Shown here: in pieces, positions 33,120 through 46,002 of the stretch | Position numbering within the stretch: the stretch's first letter is position 1 | How the letters are laid out: each line of letters begins with the position of its first letter | Notes under the pieces: model-generated | Databases searched by the model: none | Told to the model about the DNA's origin: nothing | Seen by the model: only the letters and a program-made list of their open reading frames with translations | Made by a program: the position numbers and the translations under genes | Origin: an uncultured Prevotella sp. | GTDB lineage: Bacteria > Bacteroidota > Bacteroidia > Bacteroidales > Bacteroidaceae | Length of the DNA stretch: 64,000 bases | NCBI GenBank assembly: GCA_934203355.1 | Contig: CAKPZC010000003.1 | Location: 13,014 to 77,013 of the forward strand | Direction: 5' to 3'

Positions 33120-34115
33120 TTAAAGACGAGCTGTGGCGATGTTGACAGCGCGTTGCAGAATCCATGCAATTGGCAGGGTTATAGCCACGGTCAACAGGAA
33201 TGTAGGCCAGTAGCCCAGTCCTAATGGTTGCACATATACGAGCACGAAGTGGATGTGGATGAGATAAGCCTCAAGGCTCAGCGCCCCGACGAATCGGAAG
33301 GCACGGTTCACCCACTCGGGCGTGCGTCGGAAAATGCGGTTCATAACGAGCACTGTGCACAGTGTGAATGGGATGTAGATCATGCGCTCCACGAAGAGAG
33401 GGAATTGTCCGTGGCGCATTTGCTCGAGATACAGGCTTGTGCCGAATGTCATTAGAAACGTTATAAGCAGCAACCACACGGCATCGCCTTCGACCTTATA
33501 GTCGGACTTGACCAAGGCTCCGCAGTTGATGCCGATGAAGAAAATTGGTACACGGCTCCAGAATATCTCCAGATGTCCCACAGCGTGGTGTATGGGTAGT
33601 ACCCATTGCACCATGATACACCACACCACCATCAGCAGTGGCATCCAGCGGTAGACGGGATGGCGCTCTATGAGCCTCATGTACCACGGGGCAATGATAT
33701 AAAGCAGCATTATAGCAGGCACATACCAGAATGTGAGTTCGTCGTGGAGCCAAAAGTCCCAGTTGATGGTGATGTCGCCAATCAAGTCGACAAAGCTTGT
33801 CGAGAACCTCCTTGCCCCGAGATAGTCGGGCAGATAGAACGCCGTTGAGCATACAAGCCATGTGGGCAGGATGCGCATCAGACGACGGCGGTAGAAGTGG
33901 CCGACGCTCGGAGTCTTTATCCACGAGAACCACAGTCCCACACCGCTTAGAAATAGAAAAATGTCGACACCCACGTTGCCACACCGCCGCAATCCATAGA
34001 ATGGGTCGCCACGGTCGAGAGCCACGTGGAATAGGATGACGAAGAGCATGGCAGCTCCCATCTGTTCGGCTCGGAATCGCGATATGTTTTTAAGTTCAAT
34101 GTCGGGTATCTTCAT
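33120..34115 (-). CDS. Acyltransferase family 3 membrane protein
   Basis: A 331-residue protein with about ten membrane helices. The catalytic His/Arg region is FVILFHVALDRGDPFYGLRRCGNVGVDIFLFLSGVG, the usual H and GVDIFFxLSG motif of Acyl_transf_3. Members O-acetylate (or succinylate) sugars of LPS, capsule or other glycans at the membrane. The start overlaps the end of the upstream homologue by 20 bases, showing tight coupling. Which glycan is modified is unknown, but the operon makes lipid-linked and LPS-type structures likely. Confidence 0.83.
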   Translation of the reverse strand: MKIPDIELKNISRFRAEQMGAAMLFVILFHVALDRGDPFYGLRRCGNVGVDIFLFLSGVGLWFSWIKTPSVGHFYRRRLMRILPTWLVCSTAFYLPDYLGARRFSTSFVDLIGDITINWDFWLHDELTFWYVPAIMLLYIIAPWYMRLIERHPVYRWMPLLMVVWCIMVQWVLPIHHAVGHLEIFWSRVPIFFIGINCGALVKSDYKVEGDAVWLLLITFLMTFGTSLYLEQMRHGQFPLFVERMIYIPFTLCTVLVMNRIFRRTPEWVNRAFRFVGALSLEAYLIHIHFVLVYVQPLGLGYWPTFLLTVAITLPIAWILQRAVNIATARL

Positions 34116-35142
34116 TGCGTAGCTTAAAGTTATGATAGAACCATGCCAATGCTATTGAGGCTATGATGTAGAGTAGCAGTCCGGTGTATACATCGCCATG
34201 TCGAGAGATAGGGATGAATATCTTGCGTGTGATAGGATGCAGTACGAAGAGTGCGGCTGATATAGTTCCCACCCAGGCTATCCATTGGTTGACGCGACGC
34301 GGCATGAGTTTGGCAAATCCCACTGCCGCCGAGCATACAAAGAGTGGTGCCCACAGCCATAGCTGGAAGTTGAAACTGAAGAAGAACACCAACACGATAC
34401 TTATCACGGTTTGTGTCACCCAGAATGCGTGTGTCATATCTTTGCCACGGCGTGCGTAGAGTATTCCGGCGCAGAATGGAAGTATGCCGCCCATGAAGTT
34501 GTAGCGTATGCGGTTGAGTGTATCGCCTTCTGGGTCGCAGAAAGCCTGCAATGCCCAGCAAACAGCAATGAGCAGGATGGGGAATATAATTCCCTTGCGC
34601 CATATCAGCAGGCGGTAGACGATGTAGAGCTGCATCATAAGCCCGAAGAACCAATAGGGTCCAGGCCATATTATATGGTCGGGGTCGGGCATCATGTTGT
34701 TGACCATGAACATTTGTCCAAGTATGTCCGTCACGTGATACTTATGTGGACCAGGGGTGATGGCGTCGACCATGGTGAAGATGACAAACCCCACTATCAT
34801 CATCTTGAACAGTTTCATGTAGTGGTGCTTGACGAACGGCAGGAAGGCTGTCTGCTTTGATGGCAGATTGCCGCCCTGGCGATACTCATACTTCATAACG
34901 AGACCATAGGCGCTGAGGAAAAGGAACACGGGAACACCATAGTGTCCGAAGAACGAAATGAGGTGTATCGGCAGATTCCAGTCGGGCGACATGATGGCCT
35001 GTATGAGTTGTGAACTTTTCGAGATAGTGAACGTGTATTCGTTTTCCTTCACAGCTAAGCCAAGCCAATGGCAGTAGTTGTGGAGGAATATTCCTATGAT
35101 AGCAAGTCCGCGCATGGCAGAACATTCGGTGCGTGATAGCAT
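34096..35142 (-). CDS. Acyltransferase family 3 membrane protein
   Basis: A 348-residue polytopic protein of the same superfamily: ECSAMRGLAIIGIFLHNYCHW (catalytic His in helix 1), then FFGHYGVPVFLFLSAYGLV, matching the GV-F-FLSA motif. About ten helices. It overlaps the second acyltransferase gene by 20 bases. The two are divergent in sequence, so they probably act on different positions or acceptors and are not a recent duplication. It follows the phosphoethanolamine transferase by 53 bases. Confidence 0.83.
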   Translation of the reverse strand: MLSRTECSAMRGLAIIGIFLHNYCHWLGLAVKENEYTFTISKSSQLIQAIMSPDWNLPIHLISFFGHYGVPVFLFLSAYGLVMKYEYRQGGNLPSKQTAFLPFVKHHYMKLFKMMIVGFVIFTMVDAITPGPHKYHVTDILGQMFMVNNMMPDPDHIIWPGPYWFFGLMMQLYIVYRLLIWRKGIIFPILLIAVCWALQAFCDPEGDTLNRIRYNFMGGILPFCAGILYARRGKDMTHAFWVTQTVISIVLVFFFSFNFQLWLWAPLFVCSAAVGFAKLMPRRVNQWIAWVGTISAALFVLHPITRKIFIPISRHGDVYTGLLLYIIASIALAWFYHNFKLRNEDTRH

Positions 35143-35195
35143 TTGGTTATCTTGTTTTTTTTGAATTAATATTAATTGTTTGCATTAAGCAAAGG

Positions 35196-37022
35196 TCAAA
35201 GTTTATCGTAGTCGGCACTGTTCTTTAGTATTCTTGGTCGCGACTCGTTGTAGTCGGGCGACAGCAGATTGAGAGTCTCCTTATACTCCGGACAGCTTAT
35301 ACCTCCAAGATAAAGCAAGAGGTGGGGCAGGGCGTCGGTCATGTAGCGCCGGTTACGAGCATTGATAATCTCGCGGAATATTTCGGGCCGTTTCTTGATA
35401 TACTTGCGCGAGCACCATATCCACATTGGAATGTCGAATTCGGCGTGAGCGAGTCGCGCGTCTACCTTGGCTGAGTGCATACGGCAGAAGAAGTGCATGT
35501 CGCCCTCGTAGCATTCCTCGCCATGGTCGGGCACATAGATCACAATGGCATCCTCGTTCTCGAATTTCTTCACAATCTCTGTGACAATGGAGTCGTTGTA
35601 GAGCACGGCGTTGTCGTAGTCGGAGAGAATGCCTCGTTCGCGTGCGTTGAGATTGGGTTTCAGCTCCTTATAGTCGTCGCCGTGAAACAGTTTGCGGTCC
35701 TTGGGCGAGCGTTGCCGATATTGCACATGTTGTCCGAGCAGGTGGAATATGATTAGGTTGTTGTCGGTGTTCTGACTCTGTAGCGACTCGTAGTCGCGCA
35801 ACAAACCATCGTCGAACTCATGCAATTGGGTGTTGCGCGAGTCAAACTGTGCTGCGCTCAGTGTGGGGTTGTTCAGGAAGAAGCCACCGCTGAAGTCGTA
35901 AACCGCTTCCTTTGCCTTGGGCAGGAACTGGTTGGTGATGAAAGTCACGTGATAGCCTGCCTTGCGGAACACCTCGGGAAAGAGAGGATAGTCGCACCAT
36001 TCGCCCTTGTCGCCTACGGTGTAGAGCGAGAAGATGTGCTTGAACACGAAACTCGTAAGGTTCCATGGCGACACCACATCGCTGAACTTCACGAGTCGTC
36101 CCTGTTTCTCAAGTTTCGATTGTCGTGGTGTGGTAGGCATCACGTAGCCATACTGCTCACTGTGGTGGCGGTTGTAGCTCTCGCCTATGATGAGCACAAT
36201 GTTGGGCGAACGGAACGAGCACGAGTCCACCTTCACCTTGTCGGCGGTGGCTATCAGTCGGTCTATCTGCTTTGCCGTCAGCGTGTTGGCGTAGATGCTG
36301 AACGCAAGTCGGTAGATAGGTTGATAGAGCACAGCGTGCTTGTTTTCGGTGAGCGTGTGCTCCACGTCGCCAATGGTTTTGCCCGACATGAGTTTCGCTG
36401 TGGCAGCCTTGTTGTGGGCACTCGTCACTGCCGACACAATGAACAATGTGAGCACAACCAATGCTGTGACTGGACGCACGCGATGCATCATATACTTGGT
36501 GCGCACCAATATCGAGCGCACCAGCCAGCACCACTTTCTTGGCACAAAGTGAGGAAAGCGGAGTCGCAGCGTGGCGAAAACATGAATGAAAAGGAGCAGC
36601 AACACCCAGCCTACGCTACTCAGCAGTATGTCGGGCGACACGCATGAACGCAGAAACTCGCCTGCCTCACGGGTGTCGGTTTCGCCTACGAGAAGCAACA
36701 TAGTGGGTGTAAGTGTTGATTGGAACTTCACAAAGCAGTAGACATCCACCATGGCGGTGGCATACAATACCACATAGATAGCCCCACGCACCCATGCTTT
36801 AATGCGACGCGGCAACACTGTAAGCACGGTGGCAAGCAAGTACACGTCGAAGAAGAGTTCAAGATACAGATTCTCATAGAGTCGTGCGCCACGTGCATTG
36901 GGCAGAGTGCCCCATGCGCACAAGCATCCCAAGAGATACATGAACACGAAGAAAGCCGCATTATCATGTATTGGCTTCATCACCAAGCCAAGCATACGGC
37001 GTATTGTTTTAGTGTATGTCAT
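35196..37022 (-). CDS. Lipid A phosphoethanolamine transferase (EptA-like)
   Basis: A 608-residue protein: five membrane helices in about residues 20-205 and a periplasmic alkaline-phosphatase-fold domain with NIVLIIGESYNRHHSEQYGY (metal Glu), SPWNLTSFVFKHIFS (Thr nucleophile), LLGQHVQYRQRSP and YVPDHGEECYEGD. The GESYNRHH and PDHGEE segments are typical of phosphoethanolamine transferases, in contrast to the two LTA-synthase-like proteins at 7.8-11.7 kb. The enzyme decorates lipid A or core with phosphoethanolamine and can alter sensitivity to cationic peptides. It is the first gene of the minus-strand glycan operon. Confidence 0.82.
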   Translation of the reverse strand: MTYTKTIRRMLGLVMKPIHDNAAFFVFMYLLGCLCAWGTLPNARGARLYENLYLELFFDVYLLATVLTVLPRRIKAWVRGAIYVVLYATAMVDVYCFVKFQSTLTPTMLLLVGETDTREAGEFLRSCVSPDILLSSVGWVLLLLFIHVFATLRLRFPHFVPRKWCWLVRSILVRTKYMMHRVRPVTALVVLTLFIVSAVTSAHNKAATAKLMSGKTIGDVEHTLTENKHAVLYQPIYRLAFSIYANTLTAKQIDRLIATADKVKVDSCSFRSPNIVLIIGESYNRHHSEQYGYVMPTTPRQSKLEKQGRLVKFSDVVSPWNLTSFVFKHIFSLYTVGDKGEWCDYPLFPEVFRKAGYHVTFITNQFLPKAKEAVYDFSGGFFLNNPTLSAAQFDSRNTQLHEFDDGLLRDYESLQSQNTDNNLIIFHLLGQHVQYRQRSPKDRKLFHGDDYKELKPNLNARERGILSDYDNAVLYNDSIVTEIVKKFENEDAIVIYVPDHGEECYEGDMHFFCRMHSAKVDARLAHAEFDIPMWIWCSRKYIKKRPEIFREIINARNRRYMTDALPHLLLYLGGISCPEYKETLNLLSPDYNESRPRILKNSADYDKL

Positions 37023-37066
37023 CTATATAATTATGTGTGAAATTAGCGATATTATAGAATCATAGG

Positions 37067-37074
37067 CAAATTTA
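37067..37074 (-). promoter_or_regulatory. Promoter -7 element of the minus-strand glycan operon
   Basis: On the minus strand TAAATTTG, 45 bases ahead of the EptA-like start. No convincing -33 TTTG is seen at 19-21 bases. The gap 37023-37368 holds only this and the promoter of the beta-galactosidase. Confidence 0.45.
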
Positions 37075-37230
37075 CATAACTTTTTCCACTTATGTATAAT
37101 ATGCGGCTCTATTTTTAGTGGGCTTATTGAAAATAACTTCACATTTTACTCTCTATCACGATCAAAACTTACTGCACGCACTTGTTTAACAGGCAAAAAG
37201 CAATAAAAACGTAAAAAAGAATAGAATCAT

Positions 37231-37261
37231 TTTGTATTGTCTTCGATTTGAACTAACTTTG
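37231..37261 (+). promoter_or_regulatory. Consensus promoter for the beta-galactosidase
   Basis: TTTG (37231-37234), a 19-base spacer and TAACTTTG (37254-37261). The start near 37266 leaves a leader of about 100 nt before the ATG. Confidence 0.7.
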
Positions 37262-37362
37262 CATGGGATAGACTGCATTTCGGCATTTGAAGTGTTTTTT
37301 ATAGCAGCAGGATTGCGCTATCCTAAAAAATAATTCTATAATATACAAATCAAAAACTCTAA

Positions 37363-40671
<3,309 letters not shown>

Positions 40672-40727
40672 TCTATTCGTTAACTGAAAAGGCATGTCGA
40701 AGACATGCGAAACTTGAATAAAATTAA

Positions 40728-40764
40728 AGGTGTTGGTGACGTTAGTTGCCAACACCTTTTTTTT
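40728..40764 (+). terminator. Intrinsic terminator after the beta-galactosidase
   Basis: AGGTGTTGG (40728-40736) pairs with CCAACACCT (40749-40757) and is followed by eight T. Confidence 0.88.
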
Positions 40765-40822
40765 CGGTATGCCTTAACGCTAAGTTTAACAGCTTTGTAA
40801 CATGTATTTTATGCAAAAGTAT

Positions 40823-40830
40823 TAATTTTG
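40823..40830 (+). promoter_or_regulatory. Promoter -7 element of the calcium ATPase gene
   Basis: TAATTTTG, 59 bases upstream of the ATG. A TTTG at 40794-40797 is 25 bases away, longer than the optimum. Confidence 0.4.
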
Positions 40831-40889
40831 CATAGCATTCTATGTGTATATTAATAATGTAAGTGAAAATACAGAAGCAAAGCTAAAAA

Positions 40890-43613
40890 ATGGAACAAAA
40901 ACATCACTACATTGGGCTGACAGATGCCCAAGTGCAGGAGAGTCGTGCCAAACATGGTGAAAACGTGCTCACTCCACCTGCCAAGAAGCCAGTGTGGCGG
41001 CAGTTTCTCGAAAAGTTTAAGGATCCGCTCATCATAATCCTGCTATTTGCAGGAATCTTGTCGGTGGGTATATCGTGCTACGAGTACTTTGGGCTCGACG
41101 AAGGACCGAAGGTGTTCTTCGAGCCAGTGGGTATATTCATAGCCATAATGCTGGCTACAGGTCTTGCCTTCTACTTTGAATATCAAGCCGACAAAGAGTT
41201 TGCCATTCTTAATCAAGTGAACGACGACGAGCCGGTGGAGGTAATACGCAACGGCAACACCACACAAATACCGCGTCGACAGGTTGTGGTGGGCGACGTG
41301 GTGGTGCTCAACACCGGTGAGGAAGTGCCAGCCGACGGAGAATTGCTTGAGTCGATACAGTTGCATGTCGACGAGTCGACACTCACAGGCGAGCCCATGT
41401 GTTCGAAGACCACCGACAAGGCTCAGTTCGACCCCGATGCCACTTTCCCCTCTAATCATGTGATGAAAGGCACAAAGGTGATGGAGGGTCATGGCATAAT
41501 GCGTGTCATGTCCATCGGCGACCACACTGAGCAGGGCAAAGTGTTTGAGGCAGTGCAGATAGACAATTCTGTGCGCACACCTCTCGACGAGCAGCTCGAC
41601 CGTTTGGGCAAGTGGGTAGCAAAGATGAGTTATGTGGTGGGTGCCGCCATTATTGTGGGCAGAGTGATGATGTATTTCATGCAACCCTCATATCAGGAGT
41701 TCGACCTTCTGCCATTCATTGCCTATGTGTTGCAGACGCTGATGATAGCCGTGACTCTTGTTGTGGTGTCTGTGCCCGAGGGTTTGCCAATGGCTGTGAC
41801 GCTGAGTCTTGCCTACAGTATGCGTAGAATGCTCAAGACCAATAACCTTGTGCGCAAGATGCATGCCTGCGAGACGATGGGAGCCACTACCGTTATATGT
41901 ACCGACAAGACAGGAACACTGACACAAAATCAGATGCGTGTTGACGAGGTGCAGTTCTATGGCGTTGATGCCACAAGTTCTGCAGTCACCGAGGGCATTT
42001 CGGTCAATTCCACATCGCAGCTCGACTTCTCCGACCCCAAGCATCCCCAAGTGCTTGGCAACCCTACAGAAGGCGCATTGCTGCTTTGGCTCGCCGACCA
42101 TGGTGTAGACTATCGCCATTTGCGCGAGAGTGCCGAAGTTGTCGACCAGTTGCCCTTCACAACTGAGCGCAAGTATATGGCTACGGTTGTCGACTCAGCC
42201 CTCATGCAAGGCAAACGCATACTCTATGTCAAGGGCGCACCCGAGATAGTGTTCGCCATGTGCAGAACGGCGGGCGAGGGAGCTACAGGTGAGCGTGTGG
42301 AACAACAATTGCTTGATTATCAGAACAGAGCTATGCGCACGCTTGGATTTGCTTTCCAAATACTTGAGCCTGGCGAGACAGCCATAGTCGACGGCAAAGT
42401 GGTGGCTTCACGACTCCACTTTATCGGTGTTGTCGCTATTGCCGACCCCGTACGTGCCGACGTGCCGGCTGCCGTGAAGGAATGTATCGACGCAGGAATA
42501 AAAATCAAGATAGTTACCGGCGACACGCCAGCCACAGCCCGTGAGATAGGACGCCAAATAGGATTGTGGACCAACACCGATACCAACCGCAGTATAATAA
42601 CCGGACCAGAGTTTGCCGCTCTTAGCGACGATGAGGTGTACGACCGCGTCATGGATCTTAATATAATAGCCCGAGCACGTCCAATGGACAAGAAGCGCCT
42701 TGTGGAGACACTGCAAAAACGCAATCAGGTAGTGGCTGTCACTGGTGATGGCACCAACGATGCGCCTGCTCTACGTGCTGCACAGGTGGGACTCTCGATG
42801 GGCGATGGAACGTCGGTGGCAAAGGAGGCGTCGGACATCACTATTGTCGACAACTCGTTCTCGTCGATTGGCAAGGCAGTGATGTGGGGACGCTCGCTCT
42901 ATCAGAACATACAGCGTTTCTTGCTATTCCAGCTCACTGTAAATGTCACAGCCTGTCTTATAGTGCTAATTGGAGCATTTACGGGCACCGAGTCGCCACT
43001 CACCGTGACACAGATGTTGTGGATAAATCTCATTATGGACACCTTCGCCGCCATGGCTCTTGCCTCGTTGCCACCGTCGGAGAGCGTGATGCGCGATCAG
43101 CCCCGCGACCGTCGCGCATTTATTCTCAACCGTCCTATGATGTCGGAGATATTTGGAGTGGGTGGTTTCTTCTTCATAATGCTGTTGTTCTTCCTTCTTG
43201 TGTTCAAGCACGCTGATGTCGACCAGCTCGGCGATATGCTGTCGGTCAACTATATTGGTGTGTTTGCTGGAATTGGCACTCTCGGCTTTTGGACAGAGGG
43301 AAGCCTGTCGGCTTATGAGTTGACACTGTTGTTCACCATATTTGTGATGACCCACTTCTTCTATCTGTTCAATGCCCGCGCGTTCGAGACGGGACGCTCG
43401 GCACTGCACTTCGCAGGATGCAAGGGACTGTTGTCGATAGTGGTAATAATTCTTGTAGGTCAAATACTTATGGTGGAGACTCCGGTGCTACAGGACTTCT
43501 TCAACGTCGTCGGACTATCGCTTCAGGATTGGCTGATTATTCTTGTCGGCTCAAGCTTTGTACTGTGGGTGCGTGAGTTTTGGCATGCGCTAACGGTGGC
43601 TATGAAAAAATAA
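40890..43613 (+). CDS. Calcium-translocating P-type ATPase, PMCA type
   Basis: A 907-residue P2B-type ATPase. N-terminal cation ATPase domain (residues 1-70); actuator domain with TLTGEP; ion-binding helix motif SVPEGLPMAVTLSLA; phosphorylation motif CTDKTGTLTQNQMR with Asp339; nucleotide-binding domain with KGAPEIV; hinge VTGDGTNDAPAL; ten membrane helices in total. No long C-terminal calmodulin-like tail. It exports Ca2+ (or Mn2+) from the cytoplasm using ATP. The gene stands alone between two terminators. Metal specificity is by family. Confidence 0.92.
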   Translation: MEQKHHYIGLTDAQVQESRAKHGENVLTPPAKKPVWRQFLEKFKDPLIIILLFAGILSVGISCYEYFGLDEGPKVFFEPVGIFIAIMLATGLAFYFEYQADKEFAILNQVNDDEPVEVIRNGNTTQIPRRQVVVGDVVVLNTGEEVPADGELLESIQLHVDESTLTGEPMCSKTTDKAQFDPDATFPSNHVMKGTKVMEGHGIMRVMSIGDHTEQGKVFEAVQIDNSVRTPLDEQLDRLGKWVAKMSYVVGAAIIVGRVMMYFMQPSYQEFDLLPFIAYVLQTLMIAVTLVVVSVPEGLPMAVTLSLAYSMRRMLKTNNLVRKMHACETMGATTVICTDKTGTLTQNQMRVDEVQFYGVDATSSAVTEGISVNSTSQLDFSDPKHPQVLGNPTEGALLLWLADHGVDYRHLRESAEVVDQLPFTTERKYMATVVDSALMQGKRILYVKGAPEIVFAMCRTAGEGATGERVEQQLLDYQNRAMRTLGFAFQILEPGETAIVDGKVVASRLHFIGVVAIADPVRADVPAAVKECIDAGIKIKIVTGDTPATAREIGRQIGLWTNTDTNRSIITGPEFAALSDDEVYDRVMDLNIIARARPMDKKRLVETLQKRNQVVAVTGDGTNDAPALRAAQVGLSMGDGTSVAKEASDITIVDNSFSSIGKAVMWGRSLYQNIQRFLLFQLTVNVTACLIVLIGAFTGTESPLTVTQMLWINLIMDTFAAMALASLPPSESVMRDQPRDRRAFILNRPMMSEIFGVGGFFFIMLLFFLLVFKHADVDQLGDMLSVNYIGVFAGIGTLGFWTEGSLSAYELTLLFTIFVMTHFFYLFNARAFETGRSALHFAGCKGLLSIVVIILVGQILMVETPVLQDFFNVVGLSLQDWLIILVGSSFVLWVREFWHALTVAMKK

Positions 43614-43620
43614 AACACAT

Positions 43621-43675
43621 CATGCTATTTGTATGCTCGTACTGTTGTCTGTAGCATACAAATAGCATGACTTTT
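43621..43675 (+). terminator. 17-bp perfect hairpin, terminator of the calcium ATPase gene
   Basis: CATGCTATTTGTATGCT (43621-43637) is fully complementary to 43653-43669, loop 15 bases, followed by ACTTTTT. It begins eight bases after the stop. Confidence 0.8.
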
Positions 43676-43730
43676 TGCTCATTTTTGTAATAATAATTCC
43701 GTCAATGTGTTTATTGTGCCATATTTTCCG

Positions 43731-43738
43731 TAACTTTG
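43731..43738 (+). promoter_or_regulatory. Promoter -7 element of metF
   Basis: TAACTTTG, 24 bases before the chosen ATG at 43763, so the leader would be about 20 nt. The -33 box is not clear. Confidence 0.55.
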
Positions 43739-43762
43739 CATACACATATAAATGTACGAAAG

Positions 43763-44719
43763 ATGAATATAGCCGAAATGTTGAATGCCAACGACGGAAA
43801 GAAGCACTTTTCGTTTGAGGTTCTGCCACCTTTGAAGGGCACTGGCACTAACAGATTGTTTTCCACGATAGAGAAATTTAGAGAGTTCGATCCCGCATAC
43901 ATCAATATCACAACACACCACAGCGAGTATGTCTACCGTGAGTTGGAATGCGGACAGTTCGAGCGTTTGCGTGTGCGCCGTCGCCCAGGTACGGTGGCTG
44001 TGGCTGCTGCCATACAAAACAGATTCGGCATTCCGGTTATACCTCATGTGATTTGCAGTGGAGCAAGTGCCTACAGCATTGAGTATGAATTGCTCGACCT
44101 ACAGTTTCTTGGCATAGAGAATCTCTTGCTGCTTCGTGGCGACAAGGCTAAGGACGACCGCACTTTCACTCCTACAGAGGGTGGATATTCACACACAACA
44201 GAGCTGATAGAGCAGGTGAACCGATTCAACGACGGGTTCTTCAACGACGGAACGCCAATAAAGAATCCCGGACATAAATTCTCTTTCGGCGTGGCTTGCT
44301 ATCCCGAGAAACACGAGGAGGCTCCCAATATCGAGATGGATATGAATTATCTGAAGCAGAAGCAGGATCTTGGAGCCGGCTATGCTGTGACACAACTCTT
44401 CTACGACAATCAGAAGTACTTCGAGTTTGTGGAACGCGCTCGCCAAATGGGAATCACAATGCCTATCGTGCCAGGAATAAAGCCGTTTGCAAAACTGTCG
44501 CAGCTGACAGTGGTGCCAAAGACATTCCATTGCGACCTGCCGCAGGAACTCGCCCAGGAGATACTAAAGTGTAAGACCGACGACGATGCCAAACAACTCG
44601 GTATTGAATGGACCACTGAGCAGTGTCGCCAACTGTATGCCGCCGGTGTACACAATATACACTTCTATACAGTGTCGGCTGTCGACTCTGTGCGCGAGGT
44701 GGCGAAAAGGCTGCTGTAG
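43763..44719 (+). CDS. metF: 5,10-methylenetetrahydrofolate reductase
   Basis: A 318-residue single-domain reductase. I start at 43763 (MNIAEMLNANDGKKHFSFEVLPP), because the upstream in-frame codons fall in the promoter. The FSFEVLPPLKG motif carries the active-site Glu; ITTHHSEYVYRE, PHVICSGAS, LLLRGDKAKDD and QLFYDNQKYFEFV are the FAD- and folate-binding segments of the TIM barrel. It makes 5-methyltetrahydrofolate for methionine synthesis. Length matches bacterial MetF. Monocistronic by promoter and the repeat gap that follows. Confidence 0.94.
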   Translation: MNIAEMLNANDGKKHFSFEVLPPLKGTGTNRLFSTIEKFREFDPAYINITTHHSEYVYRELECGQFERLRVRRRPGTVAVAAAIQNRFGIPVIPHVICSGASAYSIEYELLDLQFLGIENLLLLRGDKAKDDRTFTPTEGGYSHTTELIEQVNRFNDGFFNDGTPIKNPGHKFSFGVACYPEKHEEAPNIEMDMNYLKQKQDLGAGYAVTQLFYDNQKYFEFVERARQMGITMPIVPGIKPFAKLSQLTVVPKTFHCDLPQELAQEILKCKTDDDAKQLGIEWTTEQCRQLYAAGVHNIHFYTVSAVDSVREVAKRLL

Positions 44720-44767
44720 AGAATGTTGAATGTTGAGTGTTGAATGTTGAATGGTCGGCTTCGCAGA

Positions 44768-44854
44768 TGACGAATTATTCAATGACGAATTGTTCAATGA
44801 CGAGTTTTTCAATGGCGAGTTGTACGGTGACGAATTATTCAATGACGAGTTGCC
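44768..44854. repeat. 15-bp tandem repeat, about six imperfect copies
   Basis: Units like TGACGAATTATTCAA from 44768, five full and one partial. The preceding bases 44722-44752 contain a shorter run of GTTGAAT/GTTGAGT units. Non-coding spacer between metF and the DNA polymerase subunit gene. Confidence 0.8.
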
Positions 44855-44901
44855 ACTGCTAATAATAAATCTATAAACAATAAATCTCATAAGAATTCCA
44901 A

Positions 44902-46002
44902 ATGCAGTTTCAGGAAGTCATAGGACAGGATGAGGCTAAACAACAGCTTCAACAACTTGTAGCCGAGGGGCGTGTGCCCCATGCAATGCTTTTCTGCGGC
45001 CCGTCGGGTTGCGGCAAGATGGCTCTTGCCATGGCGTTGGCGTCCGAACTGCTTGGACATAGCCGATTGTTGAGGCAGTGGGGACATCCCGACCTCCATT
45101 TCTCGTTCCCTACAATCAAGAAACCGAGTATGGGAGCCGAGCATCAGCCTACAAGCGACGACTACGCGACTGAATGGCACGAGATGATAATGCAAGGCCC
45201 TTATTTCACTCTTGAAGAGTGGATGACGCAGATGGGGGCAGAAAATCAACAGGCTGTTATCACTGGTGGCGAGAGCGACCGGTTGGCACGTATACTGTCT
45301 ATCAAGTCGAGCCAGGGGGGATACAAAGTGTGCATAATATGGATGCCAGAACGAATGAACCTCACAAGCGCAAACAAGTTGCTTAAACTGCTTGAGGAAC
45401 CGCCAGAGCTCACCGTCTTCATATTGGTGAGTGAGGAGCCAGGCAAACTGTTGGAGACAATACGCAGTCGCACACAGAGGTTTGACTTCAAGCGCATTGC
45501 CGACAAGAGTATAGAGGAAGCCTTGCAGAGTCAGCGAGGACTCGATGCCGACAATGCCCACCGCATTGCCCGACTCGCTAATGGCTCATGGACCAACGCC
45601 CTTGAGTCGTTGAAAGCAGGCAATGAAAACCAGATGTTCTTCGACCTCTTCACCATGCTCATGCGTCTTGCCTACAGCAAGCGTGTGAAGGAATTGAAGA
45701 AGTGGAGCGAGAGTGTGGCTGCATTCGGAAGGGAGAAGCAGAAACGCTTGCTTGTCTACATGAACCGTATGGTGCGTGAGAGTTTCGTTTACAACTTCCA
45801 TCTGCCCGAACTTAATTACATGACAGCCGACGAGGAGCATTTCGCCACAAGGTTTGCCCCGTTTATCAACGAGAACAACGTCATTGAACTGACGGAAATG
45901 ATAGAACACGCACTGCGTGACATATCACAGAACGCCAACTCAAAAATGGTATTCTTCGACATTGCCATGCAGACCATCATATTAATCACCAGAAAGAAAT
46001 AA
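44902..46002 (+). CDS. holB: DNA polymerase III delta-prime-like subunit
   Basis: A 366-residue AAA+ clamp-loader protein: P-loop GPSGCGKMALAMAL with Met after the lysine, in place of Thr/Ser; HPDLHFSFPTIKKPSM; sensor segment LLKLLEEPPELTVFILVSEEP and arginine-like IRSRTQRFDF. The zinc-binding cysteines of many delta-prime proteins are absent, as I believe is usual in Prevotella-like members. The P-loop change suggests that the subunit does not hydrolyse ATP. Its stop abuts the ATG of the PSP1-domain gene, so they are cotranscribed, the arrangement commonly seen in Bacteroidetes. Confidence 0.88.
   Translation: MQFQEVIGQDEAKQQLQQLVAEGRVPHAMLFCGPSGCGKMALAMALASELLGHSRLLRQWGHPDLHFSFPTIKKPSMGAEHQPTSDDYATEWHEMIMQGPYFTLEEWMTQMGAENQQAVITGGESDRLARILSIKSSQGGYKVCIIWMPERMNLTSANKLLKLLEEPPELTVFILVSEEPGKLLETIRSRTQRFDFKRIADKSIEEALQSQRGLDADNAHRIARLANGSWTNALESLKAGNENQMFFDLFTMLMRLAYSKRVKELKKWSESVAAFGREKQKRLLVYMNRMVRESFVYNFHLPELNYMTADEEHFATRFAPFINENNVIELTEMIEHALRDISQNANSKMVFFDIAMQTIILITRKK

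Noticed and set aside
44968-45110. Possible frameshift in holB where zinc-binding cysteines are missing
   Set aside because: The frame is continuous and motifs on both sides line up; absence of the cysteines appears to be a lineage feature.
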